From the NCBI GenBank assembly GCA_030149245.1, contig JASBRX010000011.1, positions 150,343-214,342 of the forward strand: a DNA stretch of 64,000 nucleotides, written 5' to 3'. The position numbers were made by a program, and so were the translations under genes. This stretch comes from Sphingomonas bacterium (lineage in GTDB: Bacteria > Pseudomonadota > Alphaproteobacteria > Sphingomonadales > Sphingomonadaceae). This document shows, piece after piece, positions 32,790 through 40,271 of this stretch (position 1 is the first letter of the stretch; the number at the start of each line of letters is the position of its first letter). The notes beneath the pieces are model-generated. The model had not been told where the DNA came from. It saw only the letters and a list, made by a program, of their open reading frames with translations, and did not search any database.

Positions 32790-33307
32790 GCGTGGCGCGC
32801 ATCCTCCCGATCATCGCGCTTGCCCTCGCAATCACCGGCTGCGAGCGCAAGATCGACACGCTCGCCCAACCGGAACAGGCAAATGCGACCGCCTCGATCG
32901 CTCAACCGTTCAAGGATCGCCGCGTCACCAACCCCTTCCCCGGCGCAACCGAAGTCCGTCTGTTCGTCGAGGTCGGCTACACCAAGGACAGCAAACCAAT
33001 CCTCAGCAAGCGCAACGGCGTCCGGCTCAACGCCGCGCAACGCAAGGAATTCGAGAACAGCCTGAAGATCATCGCCGCCCCCGAATATGAGGCGGCGTGC
33101 TTCATCCCGCACCATTTCTTCCGCTATTATGATGCCCGCGGAAAGGAGATCGGCGATGTCGCGGTTTGCTTCTGCTGCGTCGGAGTCGGGGCTGCTGGCA
33201 GCAAGGCGCTGGAGCCTCCTGAAGGAGCGATGCTCAGCGCCGACTATGGAAGAGTGAAAGCGCTGGTCGCAGCGCTGGGCGAGCCAACGGACGTGCTCTG
33301 CGACTAA
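32786..33307 (+). CDS. Lipoprotein of unknown function
   Basis: A 173-residue protein with a lipoprotein signal peptide ('ILPIIALALAITGC', Cys20). The mature part has 'EVRLFVEVGYTKDSKPILSKRNGVRL' and a Cys-rich segment 'ACFIPHHFFRYYDARGKEIGDVAVCFCCVG' (in pieces) with four Cys. No known domain is recognised; the 'FIPHHFFRYYDARGKEIGDV' pattern looks like a beta hairpin of a small secreted domain seen in other hypothetical bacterial lipoproteins. It is coupled to the upstream VOC gene by an ATGA overlap. Confidence 0.7.
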   Translation: MSVARILPIIALALAITGCERKIDTLAQPEQANATASIAQPFKDRRVTNPFPGATEVRLFVEVGYTKDSKPILSKRNGVRLNAAQRKEFENSLKIIAAPEYEAACFIPHHFFRYYDARGKEIGDVAVCFCCVGVGAAGSKALEPPEGAMLSADYGRVKALVAALGEPTDVLCD

Positions 33308-33311
33308 GCTC

Positions 33312-33346
33312 AAGCCCCTCCCGCTTGCGGGAGGGGTTGGGGAGGG
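33312..33346. repeat. Single arm of a type A-like repeat
   Basis: AAGCCCCTCCCGCTTGCGGG followed by AGGGGTTGGGGAGGG. It matches one arm of the element at 14983-15092 (CCCCTCCC...GGGAGGGGTTGGGG) but has no partner arm within 200 bp. It forms a strong hairpin (CCCCTCCCGC-TT-GCGGGAGGGG) right after the lipoprotein stop and could work as a terminator. Confidence 0.75.
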
Positions 33347-33444
33347 TCTTCTTCTGCCAAAACCTCACAAAACCCTCACCGCCGCCTCATTACCCCGCCC
33401 GCAACTCGCGCCATCCCCTGCCCTGCAACCAGCAGGAGCCACCC

Positions 33445-33807
33445 ATGTCCCCCACCACCGCATACCGCAGCGGCCTCGCGCTTGTCGGCCTCACCGCATT
33501 CCTGATCGTCTGGACCACCATCGTCCGCGACGACGGCAGCGGGGCCGGCAATTTCATGATCATCCTCGCCGCAGTTGTTGGCGGCTATGCCGTCCAGTTC
33601 GACGCCGCCGGCCTCGCCCGCACGATGGCCGGTGTCGCGACGATGCAGCTGATCCTCGGCCTGCTCACCGCCACCGCCCCGATCACCGCGACGCTCGACG
33701 GTGGCGCGCCCAAGGCCTTCGCCTTCCACGCAGTGTTCATGCTGCTCTGGTTGGCAAGTGCAGCACTGTACCGTAAGGCAGCGCGCGGGACGGCGAGCGC
33801 ACACTAA
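33445..33807 (+). CDS. Small four-helix membrane protein
   Basis: A 120-residue integral membrane protein with four hydrophobic segments at about 8-26, 37-54, 63-82 and 92-110. It is Ala/Leu/Thr-rich, with a charged C terminus ('YRKAARGTASAH'). No recognisable family motif; similar short 'membrane protein' entries exist in sphingomonads as far as I recall. A ribosome-binding site (AGGAG) precedes the ATG at 33445 by 7 bp, which is why the longer in-frame version was rejected. Confidence 0.68.
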   Translation: MSPTTAYRSGLALVGLTAFLIVWTTIVRDDGSGAGNFMIILAAVVGGYAVQFDAAGLARTMAGVATMQLILGLLTATAPITATLDGGAPKAFAFHAVFMLLWLASAALYRKAARGTASAH

Positions 33808-33812
33808 CTCCC

Positions 33813-33976
33813 ATCGTCACCCCGGCCCCCGTGCCGGGGTCCACCCCGCCACAAGCGCGGCGCCCTCGACTCAACGCGGCACACTTTCCACCCGCGTCAC
33901 CCCGGGCTTGACCCGGGGCCCAGCTTCTTCGACCGGCCAAGGCAGCGGGACCCCGGCTCAAGGCCGGGGCGACGAT
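33813..33976. repeat. Composite intergenic repeat with three GC hairpins (type C)
   Basis: Outer termini ATCGTC (33813) and GACGAT (33971-33976). Inside are three hairpins: CCCCGGC...GCCGGGG (33820-33839), CCCCGGG-CTTGA-CCCGGGG (33900-33918) and CCCCGGC-TCAAG-GCCGGGG (33951-33969). The GTCACCCCGG start is shared with the shorter element at 14525. These 'CCCGGC-TTGA/CAAG-GCCGGG' hairpins are familiar intergenic repeats in sphingomonads. The element fills the first part of the 488-bp gene-free stretch 33808-34295. Confidence 0.8.
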
Positions 33977-34080
33977 AGCGAACCCTGCAATTCCGCTTTC
34001 CTACAAACCCCCGAAAAGCGCATAAACTGGTCGATGCGCATCCCGCCCGAAATCATCCGTCTGACACATGAAGCGCCGCC

Positions 34081-34243
34081 GTCGCACACCCGTCGCCCCG
34101 GTGTCGCGTCGCGGTCGCGCCGGTCGCACCGGTGTCGCCTTCCCGTCGCGCGAAAGTCGCGCCGCTGGTGTCAGCCCGTCGCCCAGCTGTCGCGTCGCCG
34201 TCGCCTGCCCGGCGCGAACCCGTCCCCTCGCGGTCGCTTCACC
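34081..34243. repeat. Degenerate tandem repeat with 11-bp period (GTCGC-N6), about 15 units
   Basis: The pentamer GTCGC starts at 34081, 34092, 34103, 34114, then, after a 2-bp slip, at 34123, 34134, 34145, 34156, 34178, 34189, 34200 and 34233. The missing positions 34211 (GGCGC) and 34222 (GTCCC) carry one-mismatch versions; 34167 is degenerate. The other six bases of the unit vary freely, often CCC or CCG. Spacing is one DNA turn, so all GTCGC boxes face the same side of the helix. The period is not a multiple of three, which argues against selection on a protein. It lies 53 bp from the stop of the minus-strand LD-carboxypeptidase gene. The rest of the stretch 33977-34080 and 34244-34295 shows nothing that I recognise. 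Confidence 0.8.
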
Positions 34244-34295
34244 CCGAAACACGCCTATTCTTGTCCGCTTCGTCCGACGCCTGTCAGGCCCGACC

Positions 34296-35111
34296 TCAAA
34301 TCACCCCGAACGGCACCACCCGGTTGAGCGCGATATGCCCGATGCCCGATCGTCCCAGATACGGCACCCCCATCTCGCGGCACCAGCGGATGATGACCTG
34401 CTCCAGCGACTCTCCGAACGGCACGTCGTTATCGACCATGTCGGTCACCGCGCCCAGCCGCACCCCGGCGATGCCCTGCAGCTGCGTGGCATGCGCCATC
34501 TGGAACAGCATCCGGTCGATCCGGTACATCGGTTCGCCGACCTCCTCGATATGCAGGACATGGTCGGTCAGGTCGGGCAGCCACGGTGTGCCGATCATCG
34601 CCGCCAGGATCGACAGGTTGAACGCCGCCGCCGGGCGCCCGTCCAATGTCGGCTCCAGCCCGTCGCGCTTGCCGTCGATCAGCCAGCTCAGCACCCACCC
34701 CGCGTCAGTGCCCTTGTCGTTGACCCCCATGGCGCTCGCCATCGACCCATGCGCCTGACGCCCGATCCGCCGCGCATAAAGCGCACCCAGCATGAACCCC
34801 ATGTCGGAATAGCCGATATAGGTCTTGGTCTTCGCCGCCGCCCCCAGCTGCGGCATCGCAACGTCGAGGATGCGGTTGGAGCCATAGCCGCCGCGCGCGA
34901 ACCAGATCGCGTCGAACGCGGCGTCATTGGCGAACTCCAGAAACGCCGCCGCGCGAACCTCGTCGGGACCTGCGAAATGCCCCTCGGTCAGAAAGCATTG
35001 CGGATGGAACACGATCTCGTCCTTGGGCCAGTAGAGCGCCATGAACGCCTGCATCCGCGCCGCCGATTCCGCGCTGACTGTCCGTGCCGGTGCGACGACG
35101 CCGATCCGCAT
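34296..35111 (-). CDS. ldcA: LD-carboxypeptidase (peptidase S66)
   Basis: A 271-residue cytoplasmic serine peptidase that removes the terminal D-Ala from recycled murein tetrapeptides. The nucleophile is Ser102 in 'YIGYSDMGFM'; 'WFARGGYGSNRIL' (70-82) and 'HIEEVGEPMYRIDRML' supply family motifs, and the catalytic His is in 'GHIALNRVVPFG' at the C terminus. No signal peptide. It is divergent from the Mur-ligase gene at 35264 with a type B repeat in between. The product of LdcA, L-Ala-D-Glu-meso-DAP tripeptide, is the substrate of Mpl ligases, which makes the pairing functionally sensible. Confidence 0.9.
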   Translation of the reverse strand: MRIGVVAPARTVSAESAARMQAFMALYWPKDEIVFHPQCFLTEGHFAGPDEVRAAAFLEFANDAAFDAIWFARGGYGSNRILDVAMPQLGAAAKTKTYIGYSDMGFMLGALYARRIGRQAHGSMASAMGVNDKGTDAGWVLSWLIDGKRDGLEPTLDGRPAAAFNLSILAAMIGTPWLPDLTDHVLHIEEVGEPMYRIDRMLFQMAHATQLQGIAGVRLGAVTDMVDNDVPFGESLEQVIIRWCREMGVPYLGRSGIGHIALNRVVPFGVI

Positions 35112-35129
35112 AATGACCCTTCACTATCC

Positions 35130-35216
35130 CCGCTCGTGCTGAGCTTGTCGAAGCACCGCTCTTTCTGCTCGACCCGCCGAGGAAGAACGGCCCTTCGACA
35201 AGCTCAGGGCGAACGG
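35130..35216. repeat. Type B palindromic repeat, copy 3
   Basis: Left arm 'CGTGCTGAGCTTGTCGAAGC', right arm 'CCCTTCGACAAGCTCAGGGC' ending GAACGG. As in copy 2 one arm has the GTGC/GCAC variant. It lies in the divergent promoter region between ldcA and the Mur-ligase gene. Confidence 0.82.
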
Positions 35217-35263
35217 ACGTGGGAGATGCTTGCCCCCCGTCTCCGAACCCGCGATAGCCCGGC

Positions 35264-36661
35264 ATGATGCACAACGGCAAACCCCATTTCTTCGTCGGGA
35301 TCGGCGGCAGCGGCATGATGCCGCTCGCGATGATCCTCGCTGGCCAGGGCGCTACGGTCGCCGGCTCGGACCGCAGCCTCGATACCGGGCGCCTTCCCGC
35401 CAAGTTCGACGCGCTGCGCTCGCTCGGCATCGACCTGTTCCCCCAGGACGGCAGCGGCATCACCTCGCCCGACCAGGTCGTGATCGCCTCCGCCGCAGTA
35501 GAGGACACCGTCCTCGACATGGTTCAGGCCGCCAAACTCGGCTGCCCCCGCATGACCCGCGCCGAATTGAACGCCAAATTGTTCAACGCCGCCCCGCTGT
35601 CGATCGGCGTCGCCGGGACCAGCGGCAAGTCGACCGTCACCGGCATGATCGCCTGGATTCTGCACAGCCTCGACCGCGACCCGACGGTGATGAACGGCGC
35701 GGTGATGAAGAATTTCGTCCGCCCCGAAGCGCCTTTTGCCAGCGCATTGGTCGGCGGCGGCGACCTCTATGTCAGCGAAGTGGACGAAAGCGACGGATCG
35801 ATCGCGCTCTACACGCCGCATGTCGCAGTGCTCAACAATGTCAGCCTCGACCATAAGAGCCTTGAAGAGCTGCGCACCCTGTTCGGCGACTTCGCCGGAA
35901 AGGCGCGCACGACCATCGTCAATATCGGCGACCCCGAAAGCGCCGCGCTGGCAGAAGCCCTCGACCCGACCCGCACCCGGACCTTCGCGGTCGATTCCGA
36001 CGCCGACCTCTCCGCCCGCAACCTGTCGCCCGAACCCTTCGCGATCCGCTTCGACCTAGCGATGGACGGCACCACCCGTCCCATCCGCCTGTCGGTCCCC
36101 GGCGCGCATAATGTCGCCAACGCCCTCGCCGCGATCGGCGCATGCATCGCTGCGGGACTCGACGCCGACGCAGTGTGCGATGCAATCCAGGGCTTCACCG
36201 GCCTGCGCCGCCGCTTCGAACTGGTCGGCGAAGCGACCGGCGTCGCGGTGATCGACGATTTCGGCCACAACCCCGACAAGATCGGCGCGACGCTCGACAC
36301 GCTCCACGCCTTCCCCGGCCGCATCCTCGCGCTGTTCCAGCCGCACGGCTATGGCCCGCTCAAGGTGATGCGCCACGAACTCGTCGCGATGTTCGCCGAA
36401 AAGCTCAGCTCCGAAGACCAGCTGATCCTCCCCGACCCGGTCTATCAGGGCGGTACCGTCGCGCGCGAGGTGACCAGCGCCGACATCATCGCCGACATCG
36501 CCGCCACCGGTCGCGACGCCCGCCACATCCCCGACCGCGCCGCCGCCGCCGCCCACCTCGCCGCCATCGCCCAGCCCGGCGACCGCATCGTGATCATGGG
36601 CGCGCGCGACGACACGCTCAGCCAGCTCGCGCAAAGCATCCTCGACGATTTGGAAAGGTAG
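35264..36661 (+). CDS. Mur ligase family protein, Mpl-like (murein tripeptide ligase)
   Basis: A 465-residue Mur ligase with the N-terminal UDP-binding Rossmann domain 'HFFVGIGGSGMMPLA' (8-22) typical of MurC/Mpl, a central ATP-binding domain and a C-terminal domain ('VIDDFGHNPDKIGATLDTL'). The P-loop reads GTSGKST (118-124) instead of the usual GTHGKT[TS], an unusual variant. The region 'MKNFVRPEAPFASALVGGGDLYVSEVDESDGSI' (in pieces) resembles Mpl, which reattaches recycled L-Ala-D-Glu-DAP to UDP-MurNAc. The neighbouring ldcA supports peptidoglycan recycling. A MurC-like or other role remains possible because of the P-loop and the 'DFGHNP' (rather than DFAHHP) motif. Confidence 0.78.
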   Translation: MMHNGKPHFFVGIGGSGMMPLAMILAGQGATVAGSDRSLDTGRLPAKFDALRSLGIDLFPQDGSGITSPDQVVIASAAVEDTVLDMVQAAKLGCPRMTRAELNAKLFNAAPLSIGVAGTSGKSTVTGMIAWILHSLDRDPTVMNGAVMKNFVRPEAPFASALVGGGDLYVSEVDESDGSIALYTPHVAVLNNVSLDHKSLEELRTLFGDFAGKARTTIVNIGDPESAALAEALDPTRTRTFAVDSDADLSARNLSPEPFAIRFDLAMDGTTRPIRLSVPGAHNVANALAAIGACIAAGLDADAVCDAIQGFTGLRRRFELVGEATGVAVIDDFGHNPDKIGATLDTLHAFPGRILALFQPHGYGPLKVMRHELVAMFAEKLSSEDQLILPDPVYQGGTVAREVTSADIIADIAATGRDARHIPDRAAAAAHLAAIAQPGDRIVIMGARDDTLSQLAQSILDDLER

Positions 36662-36683
36662 GTAATCTTTTTGTAAAGCTAGA

Positions 36684-36733
36684 TTGACACGTTGCAGCGA
36701 ATCGGCGTAAAGCTCACTTGTCATTTGAACAAG
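36684..36733 (+). promoter_or_regulatory. Candidate sigma-70-type promoter and operator of the Xre operon
   Basis: TTGACA (36684-36689), 18-bp spacer, TAAAGC (36708-36713), then CTTGT-CATTTGA-ACAAG (36717-36733), a perfect 5-bp inverted repeat around the expected transcription start. GTAAAGCT occurs twice, at 36673-36680 and 36707-36714. A good ribosome-binding site (AAGGGAGC) follows 6 bp before the ATG at 36745. The inverted repeat is a plausible operator for the Xre protein encoded in the operon; that is inference. Confidence 0.5.
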
Positions 36734-36744
36734 GGAGCTTTCCA

Positions 36745-37155
36745 ATGCCGACCACCGCTGCAAAGCGCTACACCCACCGGTTCACGATCGTGATGACGAT
36801 CTATTGCCTGATGATCGGCGCCAATGTCGCGATCAGCCGGATTCTCGAACCGGGCGCCGTGGTGCTGGCGACGATGGCGGTGCTGACCGCCCTGCCGATC
36901 ATCGCGATGCTCGGGGTGCTGGGCATCTATCTGAAGGAGGAGACCGACGAGTTCGTCCGCGACCGCATTGTCGTCTCGATGCTGATCGGACTTGGCTTCC
37001 TCCTCTCGCTCACCTCGATCCTGGGCTTTCTCCAGTTCGAGGATCTGGTCGGCGACCTGCCCGTATTCCTCGCCTTCCCGATCTGGTGCGGAGCCTGGGG
37101 CGTGACACAGGGCATCCTCAGCTGGCGCGACAAGCGCGCGGACGGTGCGGCATGA
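36745..37155 (+). CDS. Four-helix membrane protein encoded with an Xre regulator
   Basis: A 136-residue integral membrane protein: hydrophobic helices at about 13-32, 38-60, 74-94 and 104-122, with short charged loops ('KEETDEFVRDRIV'). I know no specific function. A small membrane protein directly before a short Xre regulator is a recurring pair in many bacteria, where the membrane protein is thought to be a regulated target or partner. The start ATG 36745 was chosen for its ribosome-binding site; the TTG at 36718 is an unlikely alternative. The stop overlaps the next start (ATGA). Confidence 0.78.
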   Translation: MPTTAAKRYTHRFTIVMTIYCLMIGANVAISRILEPGAVVLATMAVLTALPIIAMLGVLGIYLKEETDEFVRDRIVVSMLIGLGFLLSLTSILGFLQFEDLVGDLPVFLAFPIWCGAWGVTQGILSWRDKRADGAA

Positions 37156-37355
37156 AAAACCGTCTCCGCGTCCTCCGTGCCGAGCGGGAGTGGAGCCAGC
37201 AGGACCTGGCCGAACGGCTCGAAGTCTCGCGGCAGAGCGTCAATGCGATCGAAACCGGCCGCTACGACCCCTCGCTGCCCCTCGCCTTCAAGATCGCCGA
37301 CCTGTTCGGCCTGACGATCGAAGACATCTTCACCAATCCCTCGAAGGAGGCCTGA
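37152..37355 (+). CDS. Xre-family helix-turn-helix transcriptional regulator
   Basis: A 67-residue regulator consisting of little more than the HTH domain: 'LRVLRAEREWSQQDLAERLEVSRQSVNAIETGRYDPSL' (in pieces, residues 5-42), followed by 'PLAFKIADLFGLTIEDIFT'. This is the YgzD/YozG-like short Xre group. Its ATG overlaps the membrane-protein stop, and the hydrolase gene starts 2 bp after its own stop, so all three form one operon. Likely target is the operon's own promoter. Confidence 0.9.
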   Translation: MKNRLRVLRAEREWSQQDLAERLEVSRQSVNAIETGRYDPSLPLAFKIADLFGLTIEDIFTNPSKEA

Positions 37356-37357
37356 CC

Positions 37358-38263
37358 ATGCTCCGCCTGATCGCCCTGGCCGCGTTGGCCACCGCCTTCC
37401 TTGCCCCGCCCCAGCACTGCCACGCCCAGACGCCCCAAATTGCCGCAGAACAGCGGATGCAGCACATCTCGATCGTCGCCCTCGGTGAAGCGAAGAAGGG
37501 CCGCGAGCCGGTCTATCTGATCCCCGGCCTGTCCAGCCCGCGACAGGTCTGGGACGGCATCGCCCCGGATCTGGCAAAGGACCGACAGGTGCTGCTGGTT
37601 CAGGTCAACGGCTTTGGTGGCGACGGCATCGGCCAGAACGGCAAGTCCGGCATGACCGACGGCATCATCCCCGACATCCTCGCCGATGCCGCCAAGCGCG
37701 GCGCGAAGCGACCCGCCGTGATCGGCCACAGCTATGGCGGGCTGATCGCCATGATGCTCGCCGCCCGCCACCCCGACCGGGTTGGTCGGTTGCTGGTCGT
37801 GGACACATTGCCCTTCTTCGGCAGGTTGTTTGACCCCGCCGCCACTCCGGCGAGCATCGCGCCGCGCGCCGAGCAGCTCCGCGCGATGACCATTGCCGGA
37901 GCCGATCGGATGAAGGCGATGCCCGCCGTCACCAGCGACCCCGGCGGCATCTGGTCGAACACGCCGGAAGGCCGGATCAAGGTCGCCAATTGGGGCCTCA
38001 AGGCCGACCAGCGCGCCGTCGCCCAGGCACTGTACGAGGATATCGTCACCGATATCGGCCCGGAACTGGGCAAGGTCACGGCCAAGCCCTTCACCATCCT
38101 CTACGCCGCCGGAATGGGCGAAGCGCAGGCCAAGGCCGTGTGGGAGCGAGCCTATGCCGGCACCCCGGCCAGGCTGGTCGCGGTCCCCGACAGCTATCAC
38201 TTCATCATGCTCGACCAGCCTCAGCGCTTCGCGGCGGAGGTGAAGGCGTTCCTCGCCGAGTGA
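37358..38263 (+). CDS. Secreted alpha/beta-hydrolase
   Basis: A 301-residue serine hydrolase with a signal peptide (cleavage near 'CHAQ', residue 24), hence periplasmic. The oxyanion region is 'YLIPGLSSPRQVWDG' (53-67), the nucleophile Ser125 in 'VIGHSYGGLIA', and the His probably that of 'DSYHFIMLDQPQRF' near the C terminus. An Asp lies in 'LLVVDTLPFF' after the nucleophile helix. Substrate unknown. A strong AAGGAGG sequence lies 5 bp upstream of the ATG, spanning the end of the Xre gene. Confidence 0.85.
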   Translation: MLRLIALAALATAFLAPPQHCHAQTPQIAAEQRMQHISIVALGEAKKGREPVYLIPGLSSPRQVWDGIAPDLAKDRQVLLVQVNGFGGDGIGQNGKSGMTDGIIPDILADAAKRGAKRPAVIGHSYGGLIAMMLAARHPDRVGRLLVVDTLPFFGRLFDPAATPASIAPRAEQLRAMTIAGADRMKAMPAVTSDPGGIWSNTPEGRIKVANWGLKADQRAVAQALYEDIVTDIGPELGKVTAKPFTILYAAGMGEAQAKAVWERAYAGTPARLVAVPDSYHFIMLDQPQRFAAEVKAFLAE

Positions 38264-38279
38264 ACCATCAACGAAGAAA

Positions 38280-38305
38280 GGCCGCCCCGGCATCCCGGGA
38301 CGGCC
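38280..38305. terminator. Bidirectional terminator between convergent genes
   Basis: GGCCGCCCCGG (38280-38290), 3-nt loop, CCCGGGACGGCC (38294-38305); one mismatch or bulge in an otherwise GC-only stem. On the minus strand it is followed by TTTCTTCG, on the plus strand by CTTCCTC. It lies between the stops of the hydrolase (38263) and the transaldolase (38330). Confidence 0.6.
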
Positions 38306-38329
38306 CTTCCTCAATTCATATGGTCGCAA

Positions 38330-38983
38330 TCAGGCGATCGTCTGTCCGGTCTTGGCCCAGTCGGACAGGAAGCCCTCGATCCCCTTGTCGGTCAGCGGAT
38401 GCTTGACCAGCTGGCGGATCACCGCCGGCGGCGCGGTCATCACATCGGCGCCCAGCTTGGCGGCCTCAAGGATGTGGATCGGATGGCGCACGCTGGCGAC
38501 CAGGATCTCGGTCTCGAACGCATAATTATCATAGATCAGGCGGATGTCGCCGATCAGGTCCATGCCATCGAACCCGATATCGTCATGCCGCCCGACGAAC
38601 GGCGAGATAAAGGTCGCCCCGGCCTTTGCCGCGAGCAGCGCCTGATTGGCCGAGAAACACAGCGTGACATTGACCATCGTGCCGTCGCTGGTCAGCGCCT
38701 TGCACGCCTTCAATCCTTCGATCGTCAGCGGCAGCTTGACCGCGACATTGTCGGCGATCTTCCGCACGATCTCCGCTTCGCGCATCATGCCGTCATAATC
38801 GAGCGCGACGACTTCCGCCGACACCGGGCCGTCGACGATCTCGCAAATCTCGGCGACGACCTCCAGGAAATTGCGCCCCGCCTTGTGGATCAGCGACGGA
38901 TTGGTGGTCACGCCGTCCAGCAGCCCGGCATCCGCCAGCTCGCGAATATCGTTGGTGTCGGCGGTGTCGGCAAAGAACTTCAT
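38330..38983 (-). CDS. Fructose-6-phosphate aldolase / transaldolase family protein
   Basis: A 217-residue TIM-barrel class I aldolase of the small TalC/Fsa type: '[31 protein letters not shown]' (in part) at the N terminus, the Schiff-base lysine Lys83 in '[13 protein letters not shown]', and '[28 protein letters not shown]' downstream. In organisms lacking the long TalB such proteins act as transaldolase of the pentose-phosphate pathway; Fsa activity is the alternative. Start 38983 is the invariant family N terminus. Convergent with the hydrolase gene, divergent from the DUF2490 gene. Confidence 0.9.
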   Translation of the reverse strand: MKFFADTADTNDIRELADAGLLDGVTTNPSLIHKAGRNFLEVVAEICEIVDGPVSAEVVALDYDGMMREAEIVRKIADNVAVKLPLTIEGLKACKALTSDGTMVNVTLCFSANQALLAAKAGATFISPFVGRHDDIGFDGMDLIGDIRLIYDNYAFETEILVASVRHPIHILEAAKLGADVMTAPPAVIRQLVKHPLTDKGIEGFLSDWAKTGQTIA

Positions 38984-39073
38984 GCGGGAACTCCGGTGAA
39001 ATGTGACAGTTACATGACGTCGCGCTATGCGGAGCGCGACTCTGTTGGCCAAGCCCTCTATCATCGGACTTCC

Positions 39074-39751
39074 ATGCGCTCCATCTTTCTCGTCCTGCCC
39101 CTGTTCACTGCAGCGCCCGCCATGGCGCAACAGGTCGATGAACAGTTCTGGCTGCAGACCAACGCCCAGATCCGCCTCGACGACAAATCACGCGTGACGC
39201 TGGAAGGTATCGCCCGGTTCAGCGATCGGCTCGACGGCCTGTTCCACACCGAAATCGGCGGGATCGTCAGCACCAAGGTCGCCGACAATGTCGAGATTGG
39301 CATCGGCTATCGCCGTATCTCCGCCCATGGCAACAGCTCTGCGGCCGACGAAGACCGGTTACGACAACAGGTCGTTGCCACCTTTGGCCGCGTCTCCACC
39401 CGCCTGCGCATCGATCAGCGCTTCCACCCTGGCGGCGACGAGATCGGGTTCAGGGTCCGGCCGCTGATCCGTTACAACCACCCGCTCGGCGAAAAGGGCG
39501 TGGCGCTGTTCGCGGGACATGAGAGCTTCTATCTGCCCAACAGCACCGTCTGGGGCCAGCGCAAGGGCTATGAGCGGATGCGCAACCAGATCGGCCTGAC
39601 CCTGCCGCTGGCCGAGGGGCTGAACACCGACATCGCCTATCTCAACCAATATCGCTTCGGCAAAGCCGGCGCGCGCGACCAGATGGATCATGCCCTCAGC
39701 CTGCAATTGACGATCGCAATCGGCGGCAAAGCGCAGCACGAAGACGAATAG
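39074..39751 (+). CDS. DUF2490 outer-membrane beta-barrel protein
   Basis: A 225-residue exported protein: signal peptide ending 'AAPAMAQ' (residue 22), then alternating hydrophobic and polar strands ('[28 protein letters not shown]' in part), '[11 protein letters not shown]', and '[14 protein letters not shown]', ending in strands with '[12 protein letters not shown]'. This matches the DUF2490 family of small outer-membrane barrels. Function is unknown. The ATG at 39074 gives a clean signal peptide; the long upstream extension of the frame is not coding-like. Confidence 0.83.
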   Translation: MRSIFLVLPLFTAAPAMAQQVDEQFWLQTNAQIRLDDKSRVTLEGIARFSDRLDGLFHTEIGGIVSTKVADNVEIGIGYRRISAHGNSSAADEDRLRQQVVATFGRVSTRLRIDQRFHPGGDEIGFRVRPLIRYNHPLGEKGVALFAGHESFYLPNSTVWGQRKGYERMRNQIGLTLPLAEGLNTDIAYLNQYRFGKAGARDQMDHALSLQLTIAIGGKAQHEDE

Positions 39752-39754
39752 CCG

Positions 39755-40204
39755 CTATTCAGGAGCGAGCAGCATCGTCTTGGCGCGCGGCTGGTCGAGC
39801 CCGGTAATGTAGAGCCGGTAAATCCCCGGCTGCAGATCGTAGCGCACGATTTTGCGGATCGACGAACATTCCGGGCCGTGGCCATGCACCGCCGATTTGA
39901 GCGCCTCGCCGCCCGCAACCCCCGGCACTACATCGATCCAGCCACGCTGATCGAGCGCGACGCCGTAACGCCCCGCAGTCGCGATGCGAAAGCCGATCAT
40001 CACCGCCCCGCCCGGCTTCGCCCCCGCCGGAACGTCGGGCAGCTTCGCGACATCGCCGGCATCGAGTGTCACCGCCTGATTGACGCCGAACCCGGTCGCC
40101 GAAGCAGTCCAGGCCGACAGATTGGCGGGCAGCGCCGCATCGGTTGTGGCACAGGCGGGGGCCGGGGCAGTCTGGAGCAGCAGCAGCGCGGCGGTGAGCA
40201 ACAT
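39755..40204 (-). CDS. Secreted hypothetical protein
   Basis: A 149-residue protein with a signal peptide ('MLLTAALLLLQTAPAPACA', cleavage around 19). The mature part is beta-rich: 'GFGVNQAVTLDAGDVAKLPDVP', 'GAVMIGFRIATAGRYGVALDQRGWIDVVPG', and a C-terminal 'YDLQPGIYRLYITGLDQPRAKTMLL' (in pieces). Similar sequences occur as hypothetical proteins beside priA in other sphingomonads, from memory. Two Cys residues remain in the mature chain at most. No enzymatic motif is visible. Convergent with the DUF2490 gene (3 bp between stops). Confidence 0.72.
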   Translation of the reverse strand: MLLTAALLLLQTAPAPACATTDAALPANLSAWTASATGFGVNQAVTLDAGDVAKLPDVPAGAKPGGAVMIGFRIATAGRYGVALDQRGWIDVVPGVAGGEALKSAVHGHGPECSSIRKIVRYDLQPGIYRLYITGLDQPRAKTMLLAPE

Positions 40205-40271
40205 CGGCAATCTCCCTTTGCCCCAGCATAACGCTTTCCACGCCGCGCCGGAATGCCGATATGGGGCGCAC

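Noticed and set aside
34068..35267. Plus-strand frame starting MKRRRR through the 11-bp repeat array and over ldcA
   Set aside because: The first part is just translated repeat, and the rest is the shadow of ldcA. The 11-bp period is out of register with codons, so coding selection is unlikely.
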